DNA from: Candidatus Latescibacterota bacterium
GTDB lineage: Bacteria; Latescibacterota; UBA2968; UBA8231
Direction of reading: 5' to 3'
NCBI GenBank assembly: GCA_022826515.1
Contig: JAJDUT010000128.1
Span: forward strand, 1 to 29,660
Length of the DNA stretch: 29,660 nt
Part shown: one piece after another, positions 8,228 to 17,683 of the stretch
Layout: each line of letters begins with the position of its first letter
How positions within the stretch are numbered: position 1 is the stretch's first letter
Notes under the pieces: generated by a model
Database searches by the model: none
The model's input: the letters and a program-made list of their open reading frames with translations, nothing else
Told to the model about the DNA's origin: nothing
Position numbers and translations under genes: made by a program

Positions 8228-9688
8228 TCAGCCCCGCAGGCGGTCGGCGAGGGCTTGGTGCGCTTGAGCGCCAACGGCGAGCAGGAAGGTGTCGAGCGGG
8301 AGGGTCCCCATTCCAGTGTCATCGGGGTGGCGGACCACGGCTTGTGGTGAGACGAGATAGCTGTGTCCGCGGAAGTGCTTGTACCGTTCTATCAAGGCGA
8401 GGAGACCCGAACGAGAATGATGGATCGAAGTGCCGATCTCAAAGGCCAGCGGTTGGTGCGGATCCTCCAAAATTAGGTCCACCTCACGGGTGCCGTCGCG
8501 CCAGTGGTGGAGCCGAAGGCCAGCGTGAACGCTCAAGGTGTGGAGCGACGCCGCTGCGAGGTTTTCGATGAGAGTGCCCATCTCCCCGGGATCGTCGAGC
8601 GGGGCGAGGCCGCGTTGCAGGGCGGCGTTGCGAACCGCTCCATCGACGAAGTACAGCTTGCGGCCCCGACGTTGGACACTAACCTCGTGCCCGGAGTAGT
8701 TCGACAGGGTGAAGACGAGAAAGGCCCGCTTTAGATATGAGAGATAGCGGTCGAAAGTCGGCTGGGACAGGCCGAGATCGGCCCCGATGTTCGACGGCGA
8801 CAGGAGACCGGCGATTTGCCCAGCTAGCACGTACAGAACGCGCTCTAACATCATCGGGTTATTCACCCCAAATGACTGGGGGATGTCCTTGTAAATGGCT
8901 CGCTCTACGGCGTCACTGCGGAGAACATGTTGCGACGCTAGCAGCAGATTCGATTCGTCTGGCTGTTCGTCGCGGTGCTGGCGGACGAGCAGTTCGGGGA
9001 AGCCGCCGATGAACAGGAAGGCGCGACGCCACCGGCTAAGTGCTGCATTAGCAGGCCGACCGGAGGGCAAGGTGCGCAGGGTTTGGCCGAGTGTGTGCGC
9101 GACGGCGATCTCGTATTGCTGCTCTATCAGGTGAAGGAATTCGTCGAACAAGTAGGGCATCAGGTACTGTTCCTCCCAACGCCCTACTCCGCTCTCGACC
9201 CGGCGTTCTCGCAGGGCGGCGGTAGCACTCGACGTTGCTGCAATCCGCACCGGCCACTGTTCATCGTAGAAGGTCTTTAGCCATAGATCCCAGTCCGCCG
9301 CGTACACGAGTTCGTCGAGCATTAGGTAGGTAGGGCGGTCGGTGGTGGCAGCACTCGCGTCCAATACCGCACGCACGAGGGTGCCGAGCGGCATCTGCAG
9401 GAGGAGAGGGTGATCCATGCGCAACCACCAGACTTGCTGCGGCTCGACGTGCTTTAGAAGGTGGCGGACGGTCTGATAAAGCACGGTAGTCTTGCCCACC
9501 CGGCGCGGTCCGAGCACGAGTTGGTAGCGCAGCGGCTCGTCGCGCAGGAGCCGCTGCCACAGCAACTGAGCTAGCGGTCGTTCCACTGGAGGGGCCAGCG
9601 ATGGCGGTACGGCTCCTTGGCTATGCCACGGGTTTTGTTCGGTAAAGACGTGCTCAAAGTCGGAGAAGCGCGGGGTCCAAACAGCCAA
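8228..9688 (-). CDS. AAA-type ATPase with DUF4143 C-terminal domain
   Basis: 486 residues. The start is TTG 9688 with AAAGAGG about 7-8 nt upstream. The N-terminal ATPase domain has a Walker A motif GPRRVGKTT (60-68) and a Walker B-like YLMLDE (121-126), with a sensor-like IAATSSATAAL afterwards. The C-terminal half has the DUF4143 features: a winged-helix-like middle (LGLSQPTFDRYLSYLKRAFLV) and a nuclease-like end with REVDLILED and LAFEIGTS. The family is common in multiple copies in environmental bacteria and its function is unsettled; defence, toxin-like and mobile roles have been suggested. A second, truncated member lies at 23481-23615. It is flanked on its 5' side by a palindrome (9720-9748). 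Confidence 0.88.
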   Translation of the reverse strand: MAVWTPRFSDFEHVFTEQNPWHSQGAVPPSLAPPVERPLAQLLWQRLLRDEPLRYQLVLGPRRVGKTTVLYQTVRHLLKHVEPQQVWWLRMDHPLLLQMPLGTLVRAVLDASAATTDRPTYLMLDELVYAADWDLWLKTFYDEQWPVRIAATSSATAALRERRVESGVGRWEEQYLMPYLFDEFLHLIEQQYEIAVAHTLGQTLRTLPSGRPANAALSRWRRAFLFIGGFPELLVRQHRDEQPDESNLLLASQHVLRSDAVERAIYKDIPQSFGVNNPMMLERVLYVLAGQIAGLLSPSNIGADLGLSQPTFDRYLSYLKRAFLVFTLSNYSGHEVSVQRRGRKLYFVDGAVRNAALQRGLAPLDDPGEMGTLIENLAAASLHTLSVHAGLRLHHWRDGTREVDLILEDPHQPLAFEIGTSIHHSRSGLLALIERYKHFRGHSYLVSPQAVVRHPDDTGMGTLPLDTFLLAVGAQAHQALADRLRG

Positions 9689-9719
9689 ACTAAACCTCTT
9701 TCTGTGATATTTATTTCGT

Positions 9720-9765
9720 AAATAACATGCACAGAATATATGTTATTTGTCAAATAAAATGCACA
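9720..9765. promoter_or_regulatory. Palindrome and direct repeat upstream of the DUF4143 ATPase
   Basis: AAATAACAT (9720-9728) is matched by its exact complement ATGTTATTT (9740-9748). The sequence AAATAACATGCACA (9720-9733) recurs as AAATAAAATGCACA at 9752-9765, a spacing of 32 bp (about three helical turns). The stretch is AT-rich and lies 31 bp upstream of the TTG start. It is a candidate promoter/operator. No regulator is known for it. Confidence 0.5.
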
Positions 9766-9834
9766 TAGCCTCCTCCAAGAGGCTTGTTTGGCATATCGTC
9801 AGCGACTAAAGTAAGATAGTCGTGCTGGGGTAGG

Positions 9835-10941
9835 CTACTGTCCCGGACCTAGGAGCCGTTCCATGTTGCCGCCGAGGATCGCTGCCATCTCAGATTCGCC
9901 TATGAACGGACAGTAGCACCGCACGTAGTCGAGACTCTGGCGGTAGGTCCAGTGCAGCAGGACGATGGGGATGTCCGTCCCCCATAGGATGCGATCAGCG
10001 CCGATGCGTTCGACCATCTGCTCCAAGACGGGCCGCATCTGTGGCATGGGGTAGTCCCAGCGCGACTGGAGGAACACGGCGAAGAGGATTTGGATGTGGA
10101 AGCGTGGATGGCCGATGGGTGCCGCTTCGTACACCTCGTCGGGCACGTGGAGCCGGTCTTCGTCGGCAAACATCCGCCAGGAGAAGCCATGGGTCATGAC
10201 CACATCGACGTCGGGGAAGCGGTCCATCCAGGAGCGTAGAGCATGCAACTCGTCGAGGTAGGCCGCGGGCGATCTGGCTGCGCCGAGGGTGAAGAATACG
10301 GGGATGCCCAGTTCGGCCACAGTCGCCCACAAAGGGTCGAAGTCGGGTCCGGTCCACTCGGGGGAGAGGTCGTAGAGGGGCCGGTGGAAGGGCATGAACT
10401 GCAAACCCGACAGGCCGTGGTCGCGGATCGCCCGTTGCAGCTTGGCGATGGCGTCGTCCGTCTTGCTGGGGAACCACCATTCGGGGACGTGGGCTAGGCC
10501 CTGGATTCGTCCTGGGTGGCGCTGGCAGCAGTCGGCGATGTAGTCGTCACCCAGACCCATGTACGGGGTGCGGTGCAGGAGCGCTCGATCGATGCCGGCG
10601 TAGTTCATCTCCGCCACTAGGCTGTCGGCGGGGAAGGCGAAGTCCACCGTCCACGGCGGTAGGGCCTGCTTCACGTAGTCCTCGCCGTCCACCGTCCACT
10701 CGACGAGGCCGTGCTCCCCGGTGCGGAAAGCGGCGTCTCGCAGGCCATCGAAGCGCCAGGGGCGATCGGGGTCGTACAGGCCCGTGGCGTCAGCCGGGGC
10801 GCGGTCGGTGCGCCGCCAGCAGGGCTGCTGCCGGGCTTGGGCCATGAACAGTTGCAAGTGTCGCCAGAACTCGGCGGGGTTGGCGAAGCCTCCGTTGCGG
10901 CCCGGCGGCGGGAAGCAATAGGCGTGTCCGTCGTAGATCAT
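9835..10941 (-). CDS. Amidohydrolase family protein (Amidohydrolase_2 type)
   Basis: 368 residues from ATG 10941, with AAGGA about 9 nt upstream. The metal-dependent TIM-barrel hydrolase pattern is visible: an N-terminal metal pair YDGHAY (D4, H6), a mid-protein GLQFMPFHRP segment, VVMTHGFSW supplying a His, and the C-terminal GADRILWGTDIP with the conserved Asp, followed by an ILGGNMERLL ending typical of the family. Such enzymes include decarboxylases and hydrolases of aromatic or dicarboxylic acids (ACMSD-like) and lactonases. No signal peptide is seen, so it is probably cytoplasmic. It lies 31 bp downstream of the small HTH gene on the same strand and may be co-transcribed with it. Substrate not determinable. 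Confidence 0.86.
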   Translation of the reverse strand: MIYDGHAYCFPPPGRNGGFANPAEFWRHLQLFMAQARQQPCWRRTDRAPADATGLYDPDRPWRFDGLRDAAFRTGEHGLVEWTVDGEDYVKQALPPWTVDFAFPADSLVAEMNYAGIDRALLHRTPYMGLGDDYIADCCQRHPGRIQGLAHVPEWWFPSKTDDAIAKLQRAIRDHGLSGLQFMPFHRPLYDLSPEWTGPDFDPLWATVAELGIPVFFTLGAARSPAAYLDELHALRSWMDRFPDVDVVMTHGFSWRMFADEDRLHVPDEVYEAAPIGHPRFHIQILFAVFLQSRWDYPMPQMRPVLEQMVERIGADRILWGTDIPIVLLHWTYRQSLDYVRCYCPFIGESEMAAILGGNMERLLGPGQ

Positions 10942-10972
10942 AGTGTTGTCCTTGGCAGGGAGTGAGCCTTGT

Positions 10973-11263
10973 TTAACGAGGGATCAGGCGGATGTCCAAG
11001 CGGCAGCCAACAGCTTCTGCGTATTTTTGCAGAGTAGCAAGAGAAGGGGAGTGCTTTTTATGTCGTCCTGATGCTTCAAGACGTGCGACTGCTGGCGTTT
11101 GGGTGCCCATTTTTTCGGCAACATCAGCCTGAGTTAAACCCGCATTCTTTCTGGCTTTGAGCATTTCGTCAAAGAGGGCGAATTCATCTGCAAGTGCATC
11201 GTATTCAGCGACGAATTCGGGTTCTTTCATCCATTCGTCAAGCAATTCCTTATGCGTTTTCAT
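10973..11263 (-). CDS. HigA-type XRE-family helix-turn-helix protein (orphan antitoxin-like)
   Basis: 96 residues. The ATG at 11263 is chosen because GAGGAG sits 8 nt upstream; an earlier in-frame start would overlap the divergent symporter gene. The HTH spans about residues 34-64 (ARKNAGLTQADVAEKMG...PAVARLEA), followed by HSPSLATLQKYAEAVGCRLD, the usual HigA/antitoxin C-terminal segment. Such proteins bind DNA as dimers and often neutralise a HigB/Gp49-like RNase encoded just upstream. Here the upstream space is 37 bp and then a transporter gene begins divergently, so no toxin partner is present. It may now regulate the divergent symporter or the downstream amidohydrolase (inference). Confidence 0.85.
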   Translation of the reverse strand: MKTHKELLDEWMKEPEFVAEYDALADEFALFDEMLKARKNAGLTQADVAEKMGTQTPAVARLEASGRHKKHSPSLATLQKYAEAVGCRLDIRLIPR

Positions 11264-11300
11264 GTTTAAACTCCTCTCATTGAACAAGGAAAAATAAATA
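11264..11300. promoter_or_regulatory. 37-bp divergent intergenic region
   Basis: This gap separates the starts of the HTH gene (minus) and the symporter (plus). It contains both Shine-Dalgarno sequences (GAGGAG read on the minus strand, AAGGA for the symporter), leaving too little room for two separate promoters. At least one promoter must therefore lie inside the neighbouring gene. Confidence 0.45.
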
Positions 11301-12602
11301 ATGAGCCAGCGTAGCGCACTTTCGCGGTTTATCGGCATTCCGTTGCACTGGCAGATCGCCATTGCCCTCGTCCTCGCTGCATTAGCAGGGGGGCTGGCCG
11401 ACGAGCATACGACGCTGTTTGGCGCGTCGCTGATGGAAATTCTCGATTTCTTCGGCAGCTTGTTCCTCAATGCGCTGAAGATGATCGTGGTGCCGCTCAT
11501 TCTGTCTTCGATCATTGTTGGCGTCCGCAATATGGCGAGCCAGAACGCCTTTGGACGCATTGGCGGGAAGACGGTGGCCTTTTACGTGGCGACCGGATTG
11601 CTGTCGGTTTGCACTGGTCTCGTTTGCGTGAATCTCATAGCGCCCGGCGAGACTGAATCGGCGCGGGCGCTGGGTGCCGCGCTGCCAGATCCGTCGCAGG
11701 TCATGGACAAGGTAGAGGGGCGCGGCATGCGCGATCTGGTTGAGGTTCTCAAGCGCGCGATACCGTCTAATATCTTCGCGGCGGCGCTAGAGGTGCAACT
11801 GCTGGCGCTGGTATTCGTGGGGGTCGTGTTCGGGTATTTCATGTCGCGGCTGAACGGGCCGGCGGGCGACACTCTACAGCGGTTCTGGGTCGGCCTGCAC
11901 GATCTCATGATCTTGATCACGATGTGGATCATGCGGTTTGCACCCATCGGCGCGTTTGCGCTAGTGGGCAGGACGCTGCTCGTCTCTGGCTTTGCCGCGC
12001 TCGAAGCGTTGGGTCTGTTCTTCCTGACCGTATTGCTGGCGCTGGCGGTGCATTTTGCCGTGTGGTTGCCGTTGCTGCTGCGCTTGGTTGCCGGGATCAG
12101 CCCATACGCGTACTACGCCAAGATCGCGCCCGCGCAATTAACTGCGTTTTCGACTGCGTCGTCTTCGGCGACCTTGCCGGTGACCATCAACAGCGCCGAA
12201 CAGGCCGGCATCTCCAACCGCGTGACTAGCTTTGTCCTGCCGCTGGGTGCGACGGTGAACATGGACGGCACTGCACTGTACGAGTGCGTGGTGGTGGTGT
12301 TCATCGCCCAGGTGTACGCGTTCGCGTCTGGCATAGATTTTGGTATTGCGGAGCAGATGATCGTCGTATTGCTCGCCTTGCTCACGTCGATTGGCGTGGC
12401 GGGTATTCCCGCGGCTAGCTTGGTGGCTATCGCGCTGATCCTGCCCGCGGTCGGCCTGCCGGTGGAAGCCATCGCCATTGTCCTAGCAGTTGACCGCCCG
12501 CTCGATATGTGCCGCACGGCCGTCAATGTGACCAGCGATCTGGTGGTTACGGGGCTGGTGGCGCGCACAGAAGGCGAAGACTTGCCGGACGTTCGGGCTT
12601 GA
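11301..12602 (+). CDS. Dicarboxylate/amino acid:cation symporter (DAACS family)
   Basis: 433 residues from ATG 11301. This inner-membrane protein has the glutamate/aspartate/C4-dicarboxylate transporter fold (GltP/DctA/GltPh family). Diagnostic elements are all present: the serine-rich re-entrant hairpin [13 protein letters not shown], the NMDGTALYE motif in TM7 that binds Na+ or substrate, the HP2 loop [13 protein letters not shown], and the TM8 segment [17 protein letters not shown] with substrate-contacting Asp and Arg. The length is standard. The Arg in TM8 (MCRTAVN) is at the position that in this family favours acidic substrates, so aspartate, glutamate or a C4-dicarboxylate is likely. 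It is transcribed divergently from the HTH gene and converges on prpD. Confidence 0.93.
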   Translation: MSQRSALSRFIGIPLHWQIAIALVLAALAGGLADEHTTLFGASLMEILDFFGSLFLNALKMIVVPLILSSIIVGVRNMASQNAFGRIGGKTVAFYVATGLLSVCTGLVCVNLIAPGETESARALGAALPDPSQVMDKVEGRGMRDLVEVLKRAIPSNIFAAALEVQLLALVFVGVVFGYFMSRLNGPAGDTLQRFWVGLHDLMILITMWIMRFAPIGAFALVGRTLLVSGFAALEALGLFFLTVLLALAVHFAVWLPLLLRLVAGISPYAYYAKIAPAQLTAFSTASSSATLPVTINSAEQAGISNRVTSFVLPLGATVNMDGTALYECVVVVFIAQVYAFASGIDFGIAEQMIVVLLALLTSIGVAGIPAASLVAIALILPAVGLPVEAIAIVLAVDRPLDMCRTAVNVTSDLVVTGLVARTEGEDLPDVRA

Positions 12603-12639
12603 TCCGCAGATGGACGCAGATGGACGCAGATAGACGCAG
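12602..12639 (+). repeat. GCAGATG dispersed repeat, copy R1
   Basis: ATCCGCAGATGGACGCAGAT followed by further GGACGCAGAT/AGACGCAG units forms a short tandem array immediately after the symporter stop and before the convergent prpD end. Five other copies occur in this window, four of them inside the type I restriction cluster. Confidence 0.9.
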
Positions 12640-12678
12640 CATAGGATGCACAGACGATCCACCGCTCGAATCGCATAG

Positions 12679-14193
12679 CTACAAGATGCCCACGCGCTCG
12701 CTCTCGGCGTCTTCCAACATGCCCTCGGCTGCTACGAGATTGAGCTGGTCCACTTCCTCGGGCGTCAGGTCCGGCAATCGGTCCACTAGTTCCAAAAAAC
12801 GCTCAACCTCGACTGGCGCTACGAGTCCCTCGGTCAATACGGCTAGCTTGTCGATGTAGTCCGGCCGGGCAAAGGGGCGGTTGCCGAGGTAGTGGGCGTT
12901 GGGGTTGTCGAGGCGTTCGGCGATCTGGGTGCCGTCGGCGAGGCGGACTACGACTTGGGCACCGAACTGCTTATGGTCGGGATCGGGATGGTGATAGGCT
13001 TGAGTCCACTCGGCGACTTCTTCGGTGCGGATCTTGTGCCACAAGGCGACGGTCGAGGGACGGTGGGCGCGCTCCGAGGTATAGGAATGCACGTGATGCC
13101 AAGCGCCGTCCTCCGAGGCGACGGCGAGGATGTACATGGCGCTGTGGTCGAGGGTCTCGCGCGAGGCGTCTGGGTCCATTTTCTGTGGGTCGTTGGCCCC
13201 GGTGCCGATTACGTAGTGCGTGTGGTGGCTGGTGCGGATTACTACGTCTTCCACTTGGTTTAAGTCTATATGGCGAGCGTGGAGCCGGAAGCCGAGGTCG
13301 ATCAAGGCTTGGGCTTGGTACTCGGCGGAGTGTTCCTTGGTATAGGAACGTAGGATGGCGCGCATGTTCTCGCCGGGATCGGGCAGGGGGACGCGGTATT
13401 CGGCGTCCGGCCCGGATAGCATCCAAGCGATGACGGCGTCGCGGCCCTCGTAGATGGGCGACGGTGCCCGCTCGCCGAGGCGCACCCGACCCACGGCCTC
13501 GATGGCGATCTTGTTGGCTTGGGCTGGGGCGTAGGCCTTCCACGAGGTGATGTCCCCTTTGCGCGACTGGCGGGTGGCGCAGGCTAGGTGTAGGCTCTGG
13601 TTGATGGCTTGGTAGATTTGCTCGGCTGGCATCTGGAGCATGGTCCCGAGTCCGGCGGCCACGGCCGGGGCGAGGTGGGCGACGTGGTCGATTTTGTGCT
13701 CGTGCAAGCAAATGCCCGTCACTAGCGCCATCTGCACCTCGTAGGCCGTGAGGATGCCCAAAGTCAGTGCGCGGCCGTCGGCCCCCGTTTGCTGGGCGGC
13801 GGCGAGCAAGCCAGGAATGTTGTCGCCGGGATGTGAGTAATCGGCTGCGAGGTAGGTGTCGTGCATGTCGAGTTCGCGCACGGCCACGCCGTTGGCGAGG
13901 GCAGCCCACTCGCAGTGGAAGCTGCGGTCGTTGGCCACGCCAAAGAGGCGGGCGCCGCTGTTGTGGGGGTGGGAGTAGCCCAAGGCGAGGAGGCGGGCGT
14001 TGCGCACGGGTGGCCGGTTGATCGCGGCTAGGGCGACCGCGGCGTTGTCGATGACGCGATTGCCGATCATCTCGACGACATCTGCGTCGACCGCTTGGTT
14101 GTGGGCGGCGAGCTGGGCCAGCTTCCAAGCCAATTGCTCTTCGCGCGGGAGGACCGTACCGTCTGGGTGGGTCTTGACGATGTGGTTTTGCAT
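12679..14193 (-). CDS. prpD: 2-methylcitrate dehydratase (MmgE/PrpD family)
   Basis: 504 residues from ATG 14193. The protein matches true PrpD along its length: the opening [36 protein letters not shown], the [19 protein letters not shown] block, [55 protein letters not shown] and [18 protein letters not shown]. It dehydrates 2-methylcitrate to 2-methyl-cis-aconitate in propionate breakdown, in the cytoplasm. The length is near the usual 480-500. No prpB, prpC or acnD gene lies beside it, so the rest of the cycle must be elsewhere. Its promoter and first 13 codons recur at 17641-17756. Confidence 0.93.
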   Translation of the reverse strand: MQNHIVKTHPDGTVLPREEQLAWKLAQLAAHNQAVDADVVEMIGNRVIDNAAVALAAINRPPVRNARLLALGYSHPHNSGARLFGVANDRSFHCEWAALANGVAVRELDMHDTYLAADYSHPGDNIPGLLAAAQQTGADGRALTLGILTAYEVQMALVTGICLHEHKIDHVAHLAPAVAAGLGTMLQMPAEQIYQAINQSLHLACATRQSRKGDITSWKAYAPAQANKIAIEAVGRVRLGERAPSPIYEGRDAVIAWMLSGPDAEYRVPLPDPGENMRAILRSYTKEHSAEYQAQALIDLGFRLHARHIDLNQVEDVVIRTSHHTHYVIGTGANDPQKMDPDASRETLDHSAMYILAVASEDGAWHHVHSYTSERAHRPSTVALWHKIRTEEVAEWTQAYHHPDPDHKQFGAQVVVRLADGTQIAERLDNPNAHYLGNRPFARPDYIDKLAVLTEGLVAPVEVERFLELVDRLPDLTPEEVDQLNLVAAEGMLEDAESERVGIL

Positions 14194-14270
14194 GATCTGC
14201 TTTCGTGGTTGGTGGAATTGGGAAAGTCAAATAATAGGGCCTATCGCCGAGGACGAACAATCGCAAGGGA
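14151..14270. repeat. prpD leader/promoter direct repeat, copy A
   Basis: Covers the first codons of prpD and the intergenic promoter region up to TCGCAAGGGA. It aligns with 17641-17756 in the same orientation; by eye, 53 of the 60 positions 14161-14220 match 17651-17710, with lower similarity beyond. The divergent 2-hydroxyacid dehydrogenase start lies just outside it. Confidence 0.85.
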
Positions 14271-14281
14271 AGGAGAGGAAT

Positions 14282-15226
14282 ATGAAAGTCTTGATGCAGA
14301 TGGATTTAGCTGAGGAGTTGATAGAAGAGATTCGGCAGGTGGCCGAGGAAGTGGAAGTGGTGTGCGTAGATTCGGCTGCGGCGGCCTTGGAAGTCATGCC
14401 GGAGATCGAGGTCGTCTGCGGGCACATCAGCCGGGAGATGTTCGCGCGGCAGAAAAAGCTCAAGTGGATGCAGAGTTGGGGAGCGGGGGTAGATGGAGTG
14501 CTGCATCCCGAACTAGTCGAGAGCGATGTGGTGTTGTGCAGCGCCAAGGGGTCGGTGGGGGTGCATTTGGCCGAACATGCGATGGCGTTGTTGCTCGGGC
14601 TGACGCGGGGGATCCACACGGCAGTGCGCCATCCAGACTGGGATCGGCGCTGGGCGATTCGCGCTGCGTCGTGGGAACTGGTTGAGCAGACGATGGGTAT
14701 TGTGGGATTGGGGGGGACGGGGAGGGAGCTGGCGCAGCGGGCGAGCGCGTTTGGAATGCGGGTTATCGCGGTGGATCCAGAACAGGTCGAAGTGCCGGAA
14801 GCAGTGGAAGCCTGCTGGGAGATGGATCAGTTCCACGCGCTGTTGGAACAATCCGATGTGGTGGCGATTTGTGCGCCGTTGACCGCGGAAACTGAGGGGC
14901 TGTTCGACCAAGAGGCGTTTTCGCGGATGCGGAGCCACGCGCTGTTGATCAATGTCACGCGGGGGCGGATCGTCGATGAGCAGGCTTTGCTGACGGCACT
15001 TGCCGAAGGGCAGATCGGCGGGGCGGGATTGGACGTGGTGCCGCAGGAGCCTCTGCCCGAGAATCACCCACTGTGGCGAATGGACAATGTGTTGATCACG
15101 CCGCATACGGCCGGGGGGTCGCCCAACCGCGACAGTCGATGCGTGGCGTTGTTTTGCGATAATTTGCGGCGCTACTTGGCGGGGGAGGAGTTGGTAAGCG
15201 TGATCGACAAGCGCAAGGGGTATTGA
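14282..15226 (+). CDS. D-isomer-specific 2-hydroxyacid dehydrogenase
   Basis: 314 residues. The ATG at 14282 follows a strong AAGGAGAGG, and upstream frame extension would run into prpD. The NAD-binding signature GIVGLGGTGRELAQRASAFG is at 139-158, with Asp165 ending the second beta strand (NAD preference). Catalytic residues are Arg227 in INVTRGRIVDE, Glu256 in VPQEPL and His275 in ITPHTAGG. The enzyme reduces 2-keto acids to D-2-hydroxy acids (or the reverse) in the cytoplasm; the exact acid (glyoxylate/hydroxypyruvate-like or other) cannot be assigned. It is transcribed divergently from prpD across an 88-bp gap. Confidence 0.92.
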   Translation: MKVLMQMDLAEELIEEIRQVAEEVEVVCVDSAAAALEVMPEIEVVCGHISREMFARQKKLKWMQSWGAGVDGVLHPELVESDVVLCSAKGSVGVHLAEHAMALLLGLTRGIHTAVRHPDWDRRWAIRAASWELVEQTMGIVGLGGTGRELAQRASAFGMRVIAVDPEQVEVPEAVEACWEMDQFHALLEQSDVVAICAPLTAETEGLFDQEAFSRMRSHALLINVTRGRIVDEQALLTALAEGQIGGAGLDVVPQEPLPENHPLWRMDNVLITPHTAGGSPNRDSRCVALFCDNLRRYLAGEELVSVIDKRKGY

Positions 15227-15266
15227 ATGCGTCGAGTTCGTTGGTCCCTGACGAGAAAGGCTTAAA

Positions 15267-15929
15267 ATGTCTAAAAAAATGAATTCTATATTTGGATTCC
15301 CGCCAATCCACAAAGTGCATCTTACCCCTCCAGATGAGATCGCTTCGCGTTTGTGCAGTCTTATAGGTATGCCATTCGAGTTGACGGGAAAGACTAGGAC
15401 AGATGGATCGAATGTGAGAAAGCTTGTTGCACAAACGAGTGATAAACCTCTTTTGAATCAACTGTTTTCTTTAGAATTGCTGCGAGAAATGCTAGTGGAT
15501 GGACTAATTGGCGAACCACTGGATCAAATGGCCACAAAAAATAGAGGCCAAGCACTGGAGCGTTTAGTCGCTCTTCTTTTAGGGTACAAAATCAGTGACG
15601 CTGAACTTTTAGAAGGAACTTTTCCTGATATTCCCAATCAAGCCTTGGAGGTCAAGATTCAGGATTCGCCAACCGTGGACTTGGGAAGATTTAGTCCCCA
15701 ATTTGAAGAGTTCGTACCGTCCTGTCCTGACTTGACGACGTTAGATGTTCGCTACTTGATAGCCTTGACCGATGCTGAGACTGGCATTATTCAGGGTGTA
15801 ATTTTATGTCCCGGCGAAAAATTGGGTGAACTTTTTTCATACGTAAGCGACATTAGCTTTAAGTGCCAGAGATCAATCCCCATGTCTTTTTTCGACGCGT
15901 ATCAAGGCAAAGCATTTTATAATCCCTAA
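15267..15929 (+). CDS. Probable type II restriction endonuclease, PD-(D/E)XK type
   Basis: 220 residues from ATG 15267. A plausible nuclease core is visible: FPDIPNQALEVKIQDSPTVD, giving Asp121, Glu128 and Lys130 in the PD...ExK pattern, preceded by a helix with NRGQALERLVALLLG (Glu98). It overlaps tail-to-tail by 3 nt with an N6-adenine methylase gene on the opposite strand, the expected partner in a compact restriction-modification pair. Base composition is more AT-rich than the upstream metabolic genes, consistent with transfer. The recognition sequence is unknown. Endonuclease assignment rests on the motif and the partner, not on a named family. Confidence 0.7.
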   Translation: MSKKMNSIFGFPPIHKVHLTPPDEIASRLCSLIGMPFELTGKTRTDGSNVRKLVAQTSDKPLLNQLFSLELLREMLVDGLIGEPLDQMATKNRGQALERLVALLLGYKISDAELLEGTFPDIPNQALEVKIQDSPTVDLGRFSPQFEEFVPSCPDLTTLDVRYLIALTDAETGIIQGVILCPGEKLGELFSYVSDISFKCQRSIPMSFFDAYQGKAFYNP

Positions 15930-17606
15930 AGTGAAAACAACGGCTCGACGCCAAAGGCTCTCGCTACGGCGACCTCTAAATCTATCTCGCGCTTTGAGAT
16001 CATCTCTTCGCAGAGGCCAGGCGACACCAGTTCTTTCACTGAATCTATTATCCTTCTAGAGTACTTAGAAAACCTATCTGGTAGTGGATACTTCTCGACG
16101 TATTGGGTTAAATAGCGCCGGCGGCCAGCGTATAATTTGTTATTAAACACTAGCTCGTGATAATGAGTCATCAGATTTGAATTTGCTATACCTTGAATTA
16201 AAAAGAGAAGGTCCGTGCTGTCTTCTTCCGCGACGATCCAGTAACAGTTGCCGTCAACCATCAATCCTTCGTGGTCGTAAAAAAACATTGGGCTAGGGCT
16301 AATATCGGGAAAGATGAGCTTGGGACGCCGCAGAGATACAGGGTCTTGAGGCACCCAAATTTCGTACCATTTTCTATTGGCCTCAATTACGTATTTCCGT
16401 CCTTCTAACCTCTGTCTGTGTCGTCTAAGGTACGCCGCAGCGCACGGATACCGTTCTAAGTCAATCGCTATTCGTTTCGCGTCCCTAACTTCATGTGTAT
16501 ATAGTATTTTTTTTAGCGATGCTCTCGTGGTACAAGACCGCCAGCGGCCAGCGTCTTCGTGCGAGAATATAGGACGTAGTAAGCAACTCTCCGGTCGCTG
16601 ATCTTCAGGCACATCGTTCCAGTCTGAGCGGATAAAAACAAAATCGGCCGTTGTCTTGATGCCCACCCTCACTTTGACGAGATCGCCAATTCGGCATTTT
16701 GCCGCCGAGTTTATTTTATCAATCCACTTTTTCTCAGAAGCAGTTACCATCTGCCAAGGTTCGGACGATGAATCAGCAAAGGAAAGCGTTCCGGTTGAAA
16801 ACTTGAACCGCGTTGCAGACACCAGGTACTCGCCGTCGGAGTTTCGCTTGAGCATGTCATATACTGAATCGACTTGGACGAGTTTTTCTGGATGAGCACA
16901 AGTACGCGACTCGTAAATCCTGACGAACCTATTCTGTGTGCGGGGTTTTGGCAGGGAACGCGAGGCAGTAGGGACTTTTCTGGCAATTCAATTCGACGAT
17001 CTCGTACTGTTCGGCGATAAACTTTCTGATAGATGCTCCACTTCGCGTCGAAATGAATCGGTTGGACGTGATGACTCCTATAATGCCATTGTCCTTTAGG
17101 CACTGAGTCATCGCCACCATGAAAACCTGATACAGATCAATTCTGCCTTTTAAGCCGAATGCCCTTGACAACGCTTGTGCTTTCTGAGCACCGAGAATTT
17201 GGGTTCTTACGTAGGGCGGATTGGCGATTACAATATCTGCGGGCGTTGGAGGGCCGTTGGCAAATAGTCCCATCTGCACCTCTGAGCCGACGTACTGTTC
17301 GAGAAAGTCCATTCTCTTGAGGCGATTCGATTTTGAGCGAAATGCACCTAGCCTCTCTTGGGCTTTTTCGACAGATGAACTATCGAGTTCTATCCCGGTA
17401 AAGACGCTATTTCTCAGTATGTTATGCGGCAGGGAGTTCGCTAGGGCGACCAGTAGTTCTCCATCGCCACAGGCAGGGTCCAGAATCCGTATTCCAGAGA
17501 GCGGACAAAAATCCACTTGGGCGACAATCCGCTCGGCGAGAAAACGGGCGAGTTCGGGAGGAGTGTAGTGCGAACCCGTGGCTTTTTGTTGGGTAATCGG
17601 CGGCAT
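15926..17606 (-). pseudogene. Eco57I-like N6-adenine DNA methyltransferase, disrupted by frameshift
   Basis: The 5' part (17606 to 16929, 225 residues) has SAM motif I ILDPACGDGELL (41-52) and catalytic motif IV IVIANPPYVRTQ (125-136), then runs into a stop at 16929. The family-like sequence resumes in another frame near 16930 (FVRIYES, then VYDMLKRNSDGEYL) and continues to the stop at 15926 with target-recognition-like sequence (LIFPDISPSPMFFYDHEGLM, NNKLYAGRRRYLTQYVEKYPLP). Between EIVEL and FVRIYE, the usual DLGDTKLF...AVLPA-type segment seen in this family is not found in any frame, suggesting a small deletion as well as a shift. Full length would be about 560 residues. An assembly error is possible. 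Confidence 0.78.
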
Positions 17607-17608
17607 GA

Positions 17609-17683
17609 TTAGTGGAAGCTGCGACTGTTAGAGGTGCCGGAGACTGTGCCTTCAGGGTGGGTCTTGACGATGTGGGTTTGCAT
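17609..17683 (-). pseudogene. prpD 5' fragment (24-codon leader)
   Basis: An ATG at 17683 opens MQTHIVKTHPEGTV, matching the first 14 residues of PrpD ([14 protein letters not shown]), then diverges (SGTSNSRSFH) and stops at 17609. The stop is 2 nt before the methylase ATG at 17606, so the fragment forms a short translated leader in front of the methylase. It is part of the direct repeat copy B. Confidence 0.85.

Noticed and set aside
12971..14266. Long alternative minus-strand frame across prpD
   Set aside because: Highly Arg/Pro-rich, out of frame with the clear PrpD protein; a composition artefact.
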